Below, in pieces: positions 8,428 to 17,687 of a DNA stretch of 50,564 bases. Origin of the DNA: Bacteroidaceae bacterium (GTDB lineage Bacteria > Bacteroidota > Bacteroidia > Bacteroidales > Bacteroidaceae). The stretch's first letter is position 1. Each line of letters starts with the position of its first letter. The position numbers and the translations under genes are program-made. Below the pieces are notes generated by a model. The model ran no database searches, had not been told where the DNA came from, and worked only from the letters and a program-made list of their open reading frames with translations. Where the stretch lies: positions 1-50,564 of the forward strand of contig JAIKWU010000063.1 in NCBI GenBank assembly GCA_024684455.1. The letters are read 5' to 3'.

Positions 8428-8757
8428 ATGAAGAAAAGGATGCCAACAGGAAGAATCTCAGAGCACACGCGCAATGTGCTGATTCCACAATTACAGGAGT
8501 ATTTCGCCACGCAGCCAGTCCAGAAAGCCTGGTTGTTTGGTTCTTTTTCCCGTGGCGAAGAGCAGAAAGACAGTGATGTAGATGTCCTTGTCCGTTTTGA
8601 CGAAGGGGTGACACTGATGTGTTACGCGCGGATTTATCGCCTTTTGAAGCAATTGTTGAATAAGGATGTGGATTTGGTGGAGGAGGGGACGTTGCTTCCT
8701 TTTGCCGTGGATAGTGCCGAACATGACAAACTTCTGATTTATGAGAGAAAGGATTAA
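8428..8757 (+). CDS. mntA: MntA-like minimal nucleotidyltransferase (antitoxin)
   Basis: 109 residues. The DNA polymerase beta-type nucleotidyltransferase signature [18 protein letters not shown] (GS-x10-DxD) is at about 38-55, with GS at 38-39 and the metal-binding Asp pair at 50 and 52. In characterised MntA/HepT systems this antitoxin adds AMP groups to a tyrosine of HepT and silences it. The gene overlaps the downstream hepT-like gene by 17 nt, which indicates translational coupling. The pair occupies a gap between yihA and a surface-protein gene and is more AT-rich than the housekeeping neighbours, consistent with horizontal acquisition. Confidence 0.9.
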   Translation: MKKRMPTGRISEHTRNVLIPQLQEYFATQPVQKAWLFGSFSRGEEQKDSDVDVLVRFDEGVTLMCYARIYRLLKQLLNKDVDLVEEGTLLPFAVDSAEHDKLLIYERKD

Positions 8758-9091
8758 AGACATTGACAGGCTTCAACACATGTTGGAAAGCATTGAGGTG
8801 TTGTTGGAAAGTCGGCATGTTCATTCTTTGGAAGACATTGTCGCAGACCGTATTTTGTTTCACGGATATGTTAAGGAAGTGGAAATCATAGGGGAGGCTG
8901 CATATAAACTGACCAAAGAGTTTCGTGAATCACATCTGGAAATCGAATGGGACGACATCATTGCAATGCGTCATGTACTTGTGCATGGCTATTATCAAGT
9001 AAGTCCAGACAAACTCTGGGATACCGTAATAAAGGACCTCGAGCCTTTGCGCCCCATCATCTTGCGCTATATCAACGAGTTGACTGCTTAG
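8741..9091 (+). CDS. hepT: HepT-like HEPN ribonuclease toxin (DUF86)
   Basis: 116 residues, all alpha. The HEPN catalytic motif Rx4HxY is visible as RHVLVHGYY (R77, H82, Y84), so the RNase site is intact. Y84 is the tyrosine expected to be AMPylated by MntA in this family. ATG 8741 lies inside the end of mntA. The pair forms a type VII-like toxin-antitoxin unit, although solitary copies can also serve in defence or have become domesticated. No terminator is seen downstream. Confidence 0.9.
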   Translation: MRERIKDIDRLQHMLESIEVLLESRHVHSLEDIVADRILFHGYVKEVEIIGEAAYKLTKEFRESHLEIEWDDIIAMRHVLVHGYYQVSPDKLWDTVIKDLEPLRPIILRYINELTA

Positions 9092-9193
9092 GAAGTTATT
9101 ATAATTGTAACTTTTAACTTAACTTTTGTATGCCTATGGGATAAATCATAAAAAGCATTAAGACATAAAAACTGAGCGTTTGCTTTTGTTTTC

Positions 9194-9317
9194 TTCTTTT
9201 GGGAATCTGGACAATTCCTCCATACACGAAGTAACATCAGCCATAACGTCCATGCTGTGCATCAGCGTGGGCTTGACTTGAATTTCGTGTATGGGCAGTC
9301 CAGAGCCTCCAAAAGAA
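9194..9317. repeat. 124-nt imperfect stem-loop
   Basis: The left arm 9194-9230 and right arm 9284-9317 are inverted copies sharing TTCTTTTGG, TCTGGAC and CCATACACGAA in the same order. The loop (9231-9283) contains an inner hairpin CATGCTG/CAGCGTG. The gap 9092-9428 holds this element, no convincing gene, and no clear consensus promoter. A TAACTTTTG-like box near 9119-9128 has the wrong internal spacing. Confidence 0.75.
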
Positions 9318-9428
9318 ATCACATAAGTCGGCTCCACGCCTTTTTTGTGTCCGCTTTCCAACCGTGTTTTATCCAATCATTTCCTCATCGGGAGCCGCGA
9401 TGAATCACACAAAAAACATAGCATTCTT

Positions 9429-12188
9429 ATGGATTTAATTACAAAAAAACACTCTATTTTTACGTTAGCGCGTTTCTTGTTGCTTGTGCTATTAATGCAA
9501 AATACCATACAAGCTGGGGCTACGGATATAATTAAGAATGGAGTAAAATACCAATTAGATAGTAAATACGGAACAGCAACGGTTGTTGCTAATAATTATT
9601 CGGGTAACATCTCTATTGCTAGCACAATTTATGATAATAGTAATAAAAGTTACTCTGTGGACTATGTTTCTTCAGGTGCATTTGTGAATTGTGACAAACT
9701 TACTTCAATTTCGTGGTGGCCCAAATATCTTAAAACCTCCATTACCCCAGAGTTTTTTAAAGGTTGCACGAGTCTGGAGTCTATCAACATTTCCCAAAAT
9801 GGGAAATATGATTATTATAGCGGACTGCTCTATAGTATATTTACATATGTGATATTTGGCAATTCTATACCAGAGTATCGCGCAGGTTTATGTGTATGTC
9901 CGCCAGGAAAAGCAGGAAATATTAATATACCGACTTCTGTGGGTTCTTACCCTGTGACAAATATAAAAGGCGCTGCCTTTGTGGGTTGCAAAAGAATAAA
10001 ATCAATTTCCTTATCTTCATCGGTTGTAAGTTTTGAAGGTGGGTTTGAAGGGTGTGACAGTTTAACATCTTTTAGTGTTAATTATGGTAATACAGCGTAT
10101 TATTCGTCGGATGGAGTTTTGTTTCAACGGAGTAATAATGACCTTGTAGCTTTCCCGACTGCAAAAAATAGTGATTATTATGTTCCTTTAACAACCAAAA
10201 AAATCCTAACGAAGGCGTTTGCATATTGTAAGAGTAACAAAATTATTGTTAATGAGTCGGTTACTTCAATAGCTTCTGATGCATTTAAGGATGCGGAGGT
10301 TAATTTGTATTTGCTCTGTCCTCCTAATAATAGTGTATATTCTTGCCTTTCACAATTATCATCGAATAGTGTTGTGTATGTTCATGGCAAGTATTTGTCG
10401 GAAGCCAAAAAGTATTGGACAGGAGAAATTCATCCGATAGAGGATTTATGGATAGGATCATCGGAAAGTTACCTGGGAAGTGTGTATTTTGAACTTGTAT
10501 CTACAGAAGAGGTTGATATAGTTTTAAGTCTTACAATTAATAGTGTTCGATATGAAGCATCATCGGACAATACTTATCTGATTGATGGTTTGAACCCCAA
10601 TACAACATATGATGTTAATATCGCTTATGTAGATAAAGATGGGGTAATTATCAGTCAGTTGGATAGTATTCAGACGAGTAATCCAACATTGAACGCAACA
10701 TGTGTTTTAAAAGAAACGGGTGCTTTGACATTTTCTGTTGAATCGTCTGTGGATGCAACACTTTCCCCCAGTGAACAAGGTCTTTATTGTCGTGAGACAG
10801 AAACAAAATATCCTTGCGATGATTCTGGCAGGTCTGTAGTGGATAATCTTATTCCAGGTAAGAATTATACATTAGCACCATATGCTTTATATCGAGATAG
10901 CCTCTTTTATGGTTCAGAACAAAAGATATATACCAATAATATCTCAATGAGTATTAATGCTCATACTACGCAAACAACCATAACTATTAACAAGATAGTT
11001 GTGAATGAAGATGAGAGTTCTACAGCAGTTAGTTCTGGCATTCGTATAAATGGGAATGATTACGAGATAAGTAGTTTCCCCTATTCTATAGAAGGCTTAA
11101 TTCCATGTAGCAAGTATTATATTTATCCTTACGCAGTTTATTTTGGCGAAAAAGTTTACGGTTCATCATACCAGGTCACTATGAAGGGGGTAAATCCCAC
11201 TCTTTCTATTACAAAGGGTGTAACAGACGCTATTGTATTGGGCTCATATACAGAAGGTGATGCTACTATGTCAAGTCAGACCATAACGATAAAAAATGTT
11301 ACGTATAGTGCAGACCGTGTAGTATTATATGGTCTTGACCCAAATACATCTTATACGGCAACATTTACTGTGGAGACAAAAGAGGGTAGTAAGGAAACAA
11401 TAACCTCAACATTTACTACAGCTAATCTTATGCTGAAATCATTGACACCTAAGAATGTGAGAGTGGGTGAGGCTGTGGTGTGTGCCGAGACGAATATCTC
11501 TGACGAAGAGACGAATGTGGGCTTCGAGTGGCGCAAGGTGGATGCGCCTGAGACGGTTCCCTCGAAACAAGGCACGGCGATTATCTACGACGGCGTGATG
11601 GAGGGACTTATTAAGAACCTGCAAACGACTTCGTACTACAACATCCGTCCATATTATCAGTCGGCAGCCGGTAACATGTATTACGGCGAGTGGATAGGTA
11701 TTGACCCCAGCGACTACTCTTATTTTGAACCGACCGTGCACACGTATGCAAGTGTGGCTGTTGCCGATGGTGCCGCTGTGCTGACGGGTTATGTGATGGA
11801 TGGCAGCGACGACATCATTGAGCGTGGTTTTGAATACTGGGTGAGCGGAAGTGATGCCAAGTCGCGTGTGAAGGCCGAGGCTCCCAGCGATGTGCAGACG
11901 GTTGTGGCCAGTGGTCAGAAAATGACGGCAACGCTGAACGGCTTGCAGAGTGAAACGACCTATACGTGCCGTGCCTACGCCAAGACGAGTACGGAAACCT
12001 TCTACGGCGAGGAAGTCTCGTTCACGACTCCTGTGGCTACGGGCATCGAAGACATGCCAATTAACAATGAACAATTACTAAGTATCCATAAAGTCTATGA
12101 CCTACAGGGCCGCTGTGTAGGCACGTTGCTCGAAGGCTTGCCGCGTGGCATTTATATACAGAACGGAAGGAAGTTCTGGGTGAAATAA
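9429..12188 (+). CDS. BspA-like leucine-rich-repeat surface protein with Fn3-like repeats and C-terminal sorting-type tail
   Basis: 919 residues from ATG 9429. This start places a signal peptide (TKKHSIFTLARFLLLVLLM) at the N-terminus. Residues about 35-330 contain BspA/LRR_5-type repeats (GAFVNCDKLTSI, FFKGCTSLESINIS, AFVGCKRIKSISL). Residues about 335-870 are beta-rich fibronectin-III-like modules with the recurring phrase GLNPNTTYDVNI / GLDPNTSYTATF / GLQSETTYTCRAYA. The C-terminus KVYDLQGRCVGTLL plus GIYIQNGRKFWVK resembles the short tails of many secreted Prevotella proteins. The gene is strikingly AT-rich up to about 11440 (residue 670) and then switches to the GC-richer codon use of the chromosome, suggesting a recombinant gene. 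It is probably exported and involved in adhesion or glycan binding. Confidence 0.82.
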   Translation: MDLITKKHSIFTLARFLLLVLLMQNTIQAGATDIIKNGVKYQLDSKYGTATVVANNYSGNISIASTIYDNSNKSYSVDYVSSGAFVNCDKLTSISWWPKYLKTSITPEFFKGCTSLESINISQNGKYDYYSGLLYSIFTYVIFGNSIPEYRAGLCVCPPGKAGNINIPTSVGSYPVTNIKGAAFVGCKRIKSISLSSSVVSFEGGFEGCDSLTSFSVNYGNTAYYSSDGVLFQRSNNDLVAFPTAKNSDYYVPLTTKKILTKAFAYCKSNKIIVNESVTSIASDAFKDAEVNLYLLCPPNNSVYSCLSQLSSNSVVYVHGKYLSEAKKYWTGEIHPIEDLWIGSSESYLGSVYFELVSTEEVDIVLSLTINSVRYEASSDNTYLIDGLNPNTTYDVNIAYVDKDGVIISQLDSIQTSNPTLNATCVLKETGALTFSVESSVDATLSPSEQGLYCRETETKYPCDDSGRSVVDNLIPGKNYTLAPYALYRDSLFYGSEQKIYTNNISMSINAHTTQTTITINKIVVNEDESSTAVSSGIRINGNDYEISSFPYSIEGLIPCSKYYIYPYAVYFGEKVYGSSYQVTMKGVNPTLSITKGVTDAIVLGSYTEGDATMSSQTITIKNVTYSADRVVLYGLDPNTSYTATFTVETKEGSKETITSTFTTANLMLKSLTPKNVRVGEAVVCAETNISDEETNVGFEWRKVDAPETVPSKQGTAIIYDGVMEGLIKNLQTTSYYNIRPYYQSAAGNMYYGEWIGIDPSDYSYFEPTVHTYASVAVADGAAVLTGYVMDGSDDIIERGFEYWVSGSDAKSRVKAEAPSDVQTVVASGQKMTATLNGLQSETTYTCRAYAKTSTETFYGEEVSFTTPVATGIEDMPINNEQLLSIHKVYDLQGRCVGTLLEGLPRGIYIQNGRKFWVK

Positions 12189-12218
12189 TCCTGTTTCTTA
12201 TTAGAGTAATCAAGAAGG

Positions 12219-12272
12219 TTTGCCCTTACTCATCCCATAATACAGGGAAAAAGTAAGGGCAAATCTTTTTTT
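12219..12272 (+). terminator. Terminator after the surface-protein gene
   Basis: Arms TTTGCCCTTACT (12219-12230) and AGTAAGGGCAAA (12252-12263) form a 12-bp stem with a 21-nt loop, followed by TCTTTTTTT. Confidence 0.85.
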
Positions 12273-12295
12273 CTTATTATGTTTGTGTAAAAAAG

Positions 12296-12326
12296 TTGTG
12301 AGAGTTGCAAAAAAGTCGTAAATTTG
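12296..12326 (+). promoter_or_regulatory. V/A-ATPase operon promoter
   Basis: GTTG (-33 TTG at 12296-12298), a 20-bp gap, and TAAATTTG (12319-12326), giving a leader of about 60 nt before the first gene at 12391. Confidence 0.72.
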
Positions 12327-12390
12327 CAGTAATTTTCGTGAAGTAGGTAGAAAGAGTAAGTAAGAAATACGTAACATCAACATATTACAC

Positions 12391-12984
12391 ATGGAAAATA
12401 AAATTCAAGAACTGACCCAGAAACTCCTTGCCGAAGGCGTGGAGAAGGGTAATGCCGAGGCCGAGAAGATTGTGGCTGCAGCCGAGGAGAAGGCTGCCAA
12501 GATTGTGGCTGACGCTCAGGCACAGGCTGCCGACATTGTGGCTAAAGGTAAGAAAGACGCTGAGTCCCTCAGCGAAAACACGAAGTCGGAACTCCGTATG
12601 TTCAATGCTCAGGCACTGAATGCCCTGAAGACCGAACTGGCCAATGTCGTATGCGACAAGGTGGTGAAGGATGCCGTAAAGACGCAGATGGACGACAAAG
12701 CCTTCATGAACGAGTTCATGCTCAAGATGGCCGAGAAGTGGGGCGCTCAGGAAGACATCGTCATCAGTGCCCAGGATGCTGCTGGCCTGAAGGCCCTGTT
12801 CGCCAAGAAAGCAAAGGCATTGCTCGACAAGGGCGTGAAGATTGAACAGGTGAACGGCCAGAAGACGGCTTTCACCGTGGCTCCTGCCGACGGCTCGTAC
12901 AAGGTCAACTTCGGCGAGGCTGAGTTTGAGGAGTACTTTAAGAACTTCCTGCGTCCGCAGTTAGTCGAAATGCTGTTTTCTTAA
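12391..12984 (+). CDS. atpE: V/A-type ATPase subunit E (peripheral stalk)
   Basis: 197 residues. A long Ala/Glu/Lys-rich N-terminal helix (about 1-85, EKIVAAAEEKAAKIVADAQA) is followed by a globular C-terminal domain that caps the A3B3 head, the layout of archaeal/bacterial V-type subunit E. It is the first gene of a seven-gene operon. No partner stalk subunit G/H is encoded in the operon; either E acts alone, as proposed for the spirochete/chlamydia-type enzyme, or the partner is elsewhere. Confidence 0.85.
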   Translation: MENKIQELTQKLLAEGVEKGNAEAEKIVAAAEEKAAKIVADAQAQAADIVAKGKKDAESLSENTKSELRMFNAQALNALKTELANVVCDKVVKDAVKTQMDDKAFMNEFMLKMAEKWGAQEDIVISAQDAAGLKALFAKKAKALLDKGVKIEQVNGQKTAFTVAPADGSYKVNFGEAEFEEYFKNFLRPQLVEMLFS

Positions 12985-13003
12985 TTGAATTCAATCAAAC
13001 GAA

Positions 13004-13912
13004 ATGGCCAATTACTATTGCTTGATGGCAGGAATGCCGGACATAGCGATGGACGACGGTGGCAAGACGCCGGTGACGCTTGAGGACTTCCGTGAGCAGT
13101 GCGACGAGGTGCTGACAGAGAAGGACAAGGGTCTGCTTTACTACTTCTATTTGAAGCAGGACTGCCTGAATGTCGTGCGACTGCTGAAGGCTTCGAAGAC
13201 CAATGAGCCTGGAGAGGATCTTACTGCTCTGGACGTAAAACTGAATCCGTGGTGTAACTACACGATGGAGCAGTACCAGGACCTCATCACGTCGGCCCGA
13301 ACCATCAACTTCAATGTTCACCGCTATCCTGACTTTATGTCCGACTTCGCACGCGAATACTCTTATAATAAGGATAAGGATGGATGGTTTGCCGAGGACC
13401 AGATGCTGCTGGCCTATTACAATTATGCCCAGCAGTGTCCGAACAAGATGATCTCGACATGGTTCCAGTTGAACTTCAACATCACCAACATCCTGACGGC
13501 ATTGATTGCCCGCAAGTATGGCTGGAACGTGTCGAAGTACATCCTCGGCGACAATGAGGTGAACGAGATGATCCGCACGAACAATACGAAGGACTTCAGT
13601 CTTGTGAATGAACTTGACTACATGGTTGACCTTATGAAGATTGTGGATACGGAAAACCCTGTGGAGAAGGAAAAGCGCATCGATGCCTTCAAGTGGAACT
13701 GGCTCGATGAACAGACGTTTATGAACATCTTTTCCATCGAGGCCGTGTTTGCATATCTCTGCAAACTTGAGATGCTGAACCGCTGGGAGGTGCTTGACCC
13801 CGTGAAAGGCAAGGAAGCCTTCCGGCAAGTCATCGAGACGCTGCGCGGCGAGGCTAAGGTGCCGGAAGAATTCATCCGTCCGGATGTGCGTGCAAGAATG
13901 AGTGGAAAATAA
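13004..13912 (+). CDS. DUF2764 protein, candidate V/A-ATPase subunit C equivalent
   Basis: 302 residues, mostly helical, soluble and without a signal peptide. The N-terminus NYYCLMAGMPDIAMDDGGK is typical of DUF2764. In Chlamydia, Borrelia and Bacteroidetes this gene always sits between subunits E and A of the V-type ATPase. From position and helical character it probably replaces subunit C, which couples the rotor to the proteolipid ring. That equivalence is inference. It follows atpE by 19 nt and precedes atpA by 18 nt. Confidence 0.82.
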   Translation: MANYYCLMAGMPDIAMDDGGKTPVTLEDFREQCDEVLTEKDKGLLYYFYLKQDCLNVVRLLKASKTNEPGEDLTALDVKLNPWCNYTMEQYQDLITSARTINFNVHRYPDFMSDFAREYSYNKDKDGWFAEDQMLLAYYNYAQQCPNKMISTWFQLNFNITNILTALIARKYGWNVSKYILGDNEVNEMIRTNNTKDFSLVNELDYMVDLMKIVDTENPVEKEKRIDAFKWNWLDEQTFMNIFSIEAVFAYLCKLEMLNRWEVLDPVKGKEAFRQVIETLRGEAKVPEEFIRPDVRARMSGK

Positions 13913-13930
13913 AACAATAGATCATACAGT

Positions 13931-15676
13931 ATGACAAAAGGTACAGTACAGGGCGTCATCGCCAATATGGTGACGCTGAAAGTGGACGGCCCAGTCAAGC
14001 AAGGCGAAATCTGCTACATCGAGACAGGTGGTGACCGTCTGATGTCGGAGGTCATCAAGGTGATTGGTGCCGATGTCTATGTCCAAGTGTTCGAATCGAC
14101 ACGCGGACTGAAAGTGGGTGCTCCTGCCGAGTTTACAGGGCACATGCTTGAAGTACAACTCGCACCAGGTATGCTGTCGAAGAACTTCGACGGTTTGCAG
14201 AACGACCTCGACAAGATGGAAGGTGTGTTCCTCAAACGTGGTCAATATACCGACCCGCTTGACCGCGAACGTCTGTGGGACTTTGAACCGCTCGCCAAAG
14301 TGGGCGACACGGTTCAGGCCAGCGATTGGCTTGGCAAGGTGGAAGAGAACTCTCAGCCGCTGAAGATTATGGTGCCGTTCCAAATGGAGGGTACGGCAAA
14401 GGTGAAGAGCATCGTCGCTGCCGGACAGTACAAGGTGGATGACACCATCGCCGTGCTCACATTGGAGAACGGTGACGAACTGAAGGTGAACATGATTCAG
14501 CACTGGCCCGTGAAGTTCGCCATGACGAACTACAAGCAGAAACCACGTCCGTTCAAACTGCTCGAGACAGGTGTCCGCACGATTGATACTTTCAACCCCA
14601 TCGTTGAGGGTGGTACAGGCTTCATTCCTGGTCCTTTCGGAACAGGTAAGACCGTACTGCAGCACGCCATCTCGAAGCAGGCAGAAGCCGATATCGTCAT
14701 CATCGCTGCATGCGGTGAACGTGCTAATGAGGTGGTTGAAATCTTCACAGAGTTCCCAGAACTGGTTGACCCGCACACAGGCCGTAAGTTGATGGAGCGT
14801 ACCATCATCATCGCCAACACGTCGAACATGCCGGTGGCAGCACGTGAGGCATCCGTATATACCGCCATGACGATGGCTGAATACTACCGCTCGATGGGCT
14901 TGCGTGTGCTGCTCATGGCCGACTCCACTTCACGTTGGGCACAGGCACTTCGCGAGATGTCGAACCGTATGGAGGAACTGCCTGGCCCTGACGCATTCCC
15001 GATGGACCTCGGTGCATTGGTCGCTAACTTCTACGGCCGTGCAGGCTATGTTTATCTGAACAACGGCGAGGTGGGCTCTATTACGTTTATCGGAACCGTC
15101 TCACCTGCAGGTGGTAACTTGAAGGAGCCTGTGACTGAAAACACCAAGAAGGTGGCCCGTTGCTTCTATGCCCTTGAACAGGAGCGTGCCGACAAGAAAC
15201 GCTATCCTGCCGTGAACCCGATTGATTCCTATTCCAAGTATCTTGAATATCCTGAATTTGCCGAATACATCTCGAAGAAACTGGGCGACCAGTGGATTAA
15301 CAAAGTCCTCGACCTGAAGACGCGGATGCAGCGTGGTAAGGAAATTGCCGAGCAGATTAACATTCTCGGTGACGACGGCGTGCCCGTTGACTACCACGAG
15401 ACTTTTTGGAAGTCGGAAGTCATCGACTTTGTACTCTTGCAACAGGATGCCTTCGATGAGGTGGATGCCGTATCGTCGTTGGAACGTCAGGAGGAAATTA
15501 TGGATGTTGTGACAGAAATCTGTGAGCACGACTTCCAGTTCTCAAACTTCCTCGACGTAATTGACTACTTCAAGAAACTCATCAACCTCTGCAAACAGAT
15601 GAACTACTCACAGTTCAAGTCGGAGCAATACGAGGACTACAAACGTCAGATTCGCGAGACACTCGAAGGAATGTAA
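13931..15676 (+). CDS. atpA: V/A-type ATPase catalytic subunit A
   Basis: 581 residues, the normal length. The catalytic P-loop GPFGTGKTVLQ is at about 235-245. The subunit-A-specific non-homologous region follows the N-terminal barrel, with downstream motifs ACGERANEVVEIFTEFPEL and MADSTSRWAQALREMSNRME. The intact Walker A distinguishes it from subunit B. The soluble A3B3 complex hydrolyses or makes ATP and drives ion transport through subunits I and K. Between atpA and atpB lies a short direct repeat (ATTGTAAATTGTAAATTGTC). Confidence 0.97.
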   Translation: MTKGTVQGVIANMVTLKVDGPVKQGEICYIETGGDRLMSEVIKVIGADVYVQVFESTRGLKVGAPAEFTGHMLEVQLAPGMLSKNFDGLQNDLDKMEGVFLKRGQYTDPLDRERLWDFEPLAKVGDTVQASDWLGKVEENSQPLKIMVPFQMEGTAKVKSIVAAGQYKVDDTIAVLTLENGDELKVNMIQHWPVKFAMTNYKQKPRPFKLLETGVRTIDTFNPIVEGGTGFIPGPFGTGKTVLQHAISKQAEADIVIIAACGERANEVVEIFTEFPELVDPHTGRKLMERTIIIANTSNMPVAAREASVYTAMTMAEYYRSMGLRVLLMADSTSRWAQALREMSNRMEELPGPDAFPMDLGALVANFYGRAGYVYLNNGEVGSITFIGTVSPAGGNLKEPVTENTKKVARCFYALEQERADKKRYPAVNPIDSYSKYLEYPEFAEYISKKLGDQWINKVLDLKTRMQRGKEIAEQINILGDDGVPVDYHETFWKSEVIDFVLLQQDAFDEVDAVSSLERQEEIMDVVTEICEHDFQFSNFLDVIDYFKKLINLCKQMNYSQFKSEQYEDYKRQIRETLEGM

Positions 15677-15710
15677 TTGTAAATTGTAAATTGTCAAATC
15701 GCAAAATGTT

Positions 15711-17039
15711 ATGGCAACAGCATTTCAAAAAGTATATACAAAGATCAGCCAGATAACGAAGGCTACCTGTTCACTTAAGGCTACAGGTGTCGGTTATGAC
15801 GAGTTGGCTACCATCAACGGCAAACTGGCACAGGTGGTGAAGATTGCCGGTGACGACGTGACGCTGCAGGTGTTTGAGGGTACAGGTGGTATTCCGACGA
15901 ATGCCGAAGTCGTGTTCCTCGGCAAGGCTCCTTCGCTGAAAGTGAGTGACCAACTCGCAGGGCGTTTCTTCAATGCCTACGGACATCCCATTGATGGCGG
16001 ACCTGAGATTGAAGGCAAGGATGTCGAAATCGGTGGTCCGTCTGTCAATCCTGTGCGTCGCCGCCAGCCGAGCGAACTGATTGCTACGGGTATCGCCGGT
16101 ATCGACCTCAATAACACGCTCGTCTCAGGTCAGAAGATTCCTTTCTTCGCCGACCCAGACCAGCCGTTCAACGAAGTGATGGCTATGGTGGCATTGCGTG
16201 CGAAGGCCGACAAGATTATCCTCGGCGGTATGGGCATGACCAACGACGACTACTATTTCTTCCGCAACACCTTCTCGAACGCAGGTGCGCTTGACCGCAT
16301 CATTTCGTTTATGAATACCACAGAAGACCCAGCCGTCGAGCGTCTGCTGATTCCCGACATGGCACTGACCGCTGCTGAGTACTTCGCTGTGGAGAAGCAT
16401 GAGAAGGTGCTTGTTCTGTTGACAGACATGACCTCCTACGCCGACTCGCTTTCCATCGTGTCGAACCGTATGGACCAGATTCCGTCAAAGGACTCTATGC
16501 CAGGCTCACTCTATTCCGACCTTGCGAAGATTTACGAAAAAGCCGTACAGTTCCCAGAGGAAGCTGGTGGCGGTTCCATTACCATTATTGCTGTGACTAC
16601 GTTGTCGGGTGGCGACATTACTCACGCCGTGCCTGACAATACGGGTTACATTACCGAAGGTCAGTTGTATCTGCGCCGCGACTCAGACATCGGTAAGGTC
16701 ATCGTTGACCCGTTCCGTTCGTTGTCGCGTCTGAAGCAGTTGGTCGCTGGTAAGAAGACACGTAAAGACCATTCTCAGGTGATGAATGCAGCAATCCGTC
16801 TGTATTCCGATGCTGCCAATGCGAAGACGAAGTTGGAGAACGGTTTTGACCTCACCGACTATGACAACCGCTGTCTTGACTTTGCCAAGGAATATGGAAA
16901 GCGTCTTCTTGCCATTGACGTGGATCTTGACACGACCGAAATGCTCGATGTGACATGGCAACTCTTCCAGAAGTATTTCAAACTCGAGGAAGTGAACATC
17001 AAGCGTGAACTCACCGACCAGTACTGGAAAAACAACTAA
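15711..17039 (+). CDS. atpB: V/A-type ATPase regulatory subunit B
   Basis: 442 residues. It is homologous to subunit A but the P-loop position is degenerate, as expected for the non-catalytic B subunit. The region PIDGGPEIEGKDVEIGGPSV and the motif LLTDMTSYADSL are characteristic. It alternates with subunit A in the A3B3 head. It is 34 nt downstream of atpA and 12 nt upstream of atpD. Confidence 0.96.
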   Translation: MATAFQKVYTKISQITKATCSLKATGVGYDELATINGKLAQVVKIAGDDVTLQVFEGTGGIPTNAEVVFLGKAPSLKVSDQLAGRFFNAYGHPIDGGPEIEGKDVEIGGPSVNPVRRRQPSELIATGIAGIDLNNTLVSGQKIPFFADPDQPFNEVMAMVALRAKADKIILGGMGMTNDDYYFFRNTFSNAGALDRIISFMNTTEDPAVERLLIPDMALTAAEYFAVEKHEKVLVLLTDMTSYADSLSIVSNRMDQIPSKDSMPGSLYSDLAKIYEKAVQFPEEAGGGSITIIAVTTLSGGDITHAVPDNTGYITEGQLYLRRDSDIGKVIVDPFRSLSRLKQLVAGKKTRKDHSQVMNAAIRLYSDAANAKTKLENGFDLTDYDNRCLDFAKEYGKRLLAIDVDLDTTEMLDVTWQLFQKYFKLEEVNIKRELTDQYWKNN

Positions 17040-17051
17040 ACACAATCTATT

Positions 17052-17687
17052 GTGGCAATTAAGTTTCAATATAACAAGACATCGCTTCAGCAGATTGAAA
17101 AACAACTGAAGATGCGTCAGCGCACCTTGCCCATCATCAAGAGCAAGGAAACAGCGTTGCGCTTGGAAGTGAACAAGTGCAAGGAAGAAGCAGATGCGCT
17201 GGACAAGAAACTGGAGCAGCAGATTGCGGGCTACGAGTCGATGTACGCCCTGTGGGGTGAGTTCGACACTTCGCTCGTGGCACTGAAAGATGTTGAACTG
17301 AATGTCAAGAAGATTGCAGGCGTTCGTGTTCCTGTGCTTTCCAACATTCAACTCGATGTCAAGCCGTTCGGTGTGTTCAGTGCGCCCAAGTGGTACTTCG
17401 ACGGTATCAATCTGCTGCAAGGGCTTGCCAAGACTGCTGTTGAACGCGAATTTGTCATCGCCAAACTCGGGCTGCTCGATCATGCACGCCGCAAGACGAC
17501 GCAGAAGGTCAACCTGTTCGAGAAGGTTCAGATTCCTGGCTTCCAAGAGGCTATCCGCAAGATTAAGCGTTTCATGGAAGACGAGGAGAACCTTTCGAAG
17601 TCGAGCCAGAAGATTCTGAAGTCCTTGCAGGAAAAGCGCAAGAAGGCTGATGAGGAAAAACTAACAGGAAAGGAGGGTGCGGCATGA
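17052..17687 (+). CDS. atpD: V/A-type ATPase subunit D (central rotor shaft), GTG start
   Basis: 211 residues from GTG 17052 (MAIKFQYNKTSLQQIEKQL). No ATG fits the conserved N-terminus. It has two long antiparallel coiled-coil helices at the termini and a short middle domain, the shape of the rotor shaft. Its stop overlaps the next start as ATGA (17684-17687), so translation of subunit I is coupled. The usual partner subunit F is not encoded in the operon. Confidence 0.92.
   Translation: MAIKFQYNKTSLQQIEKQLKMRQRTLPIIKSKETALRLEVNKCKEEADALDKKLEQQIAGYESMYALWGEFDTSLVALKDVELNVKKIAGVRVPVLSNIQLDVKPFGVFSAPKWYFDGINLLQGLAKTAVEREFVIAKLGLLDHARRKTTQKVNLFEKVQIPGFQEAIRKIKRFMEDEENLSKSSQKILKSLQEKRKKADEEKLTGKEGAA

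Noticed and set aside
9158..9376. 72-codon minus-strand frame in the gap before the surface-protein gene
   Set aside because: It lies almost entirely in the 124-nt stem-loop, has no promoter and no recognisable family. The structure explains the sequence better than a gene does.
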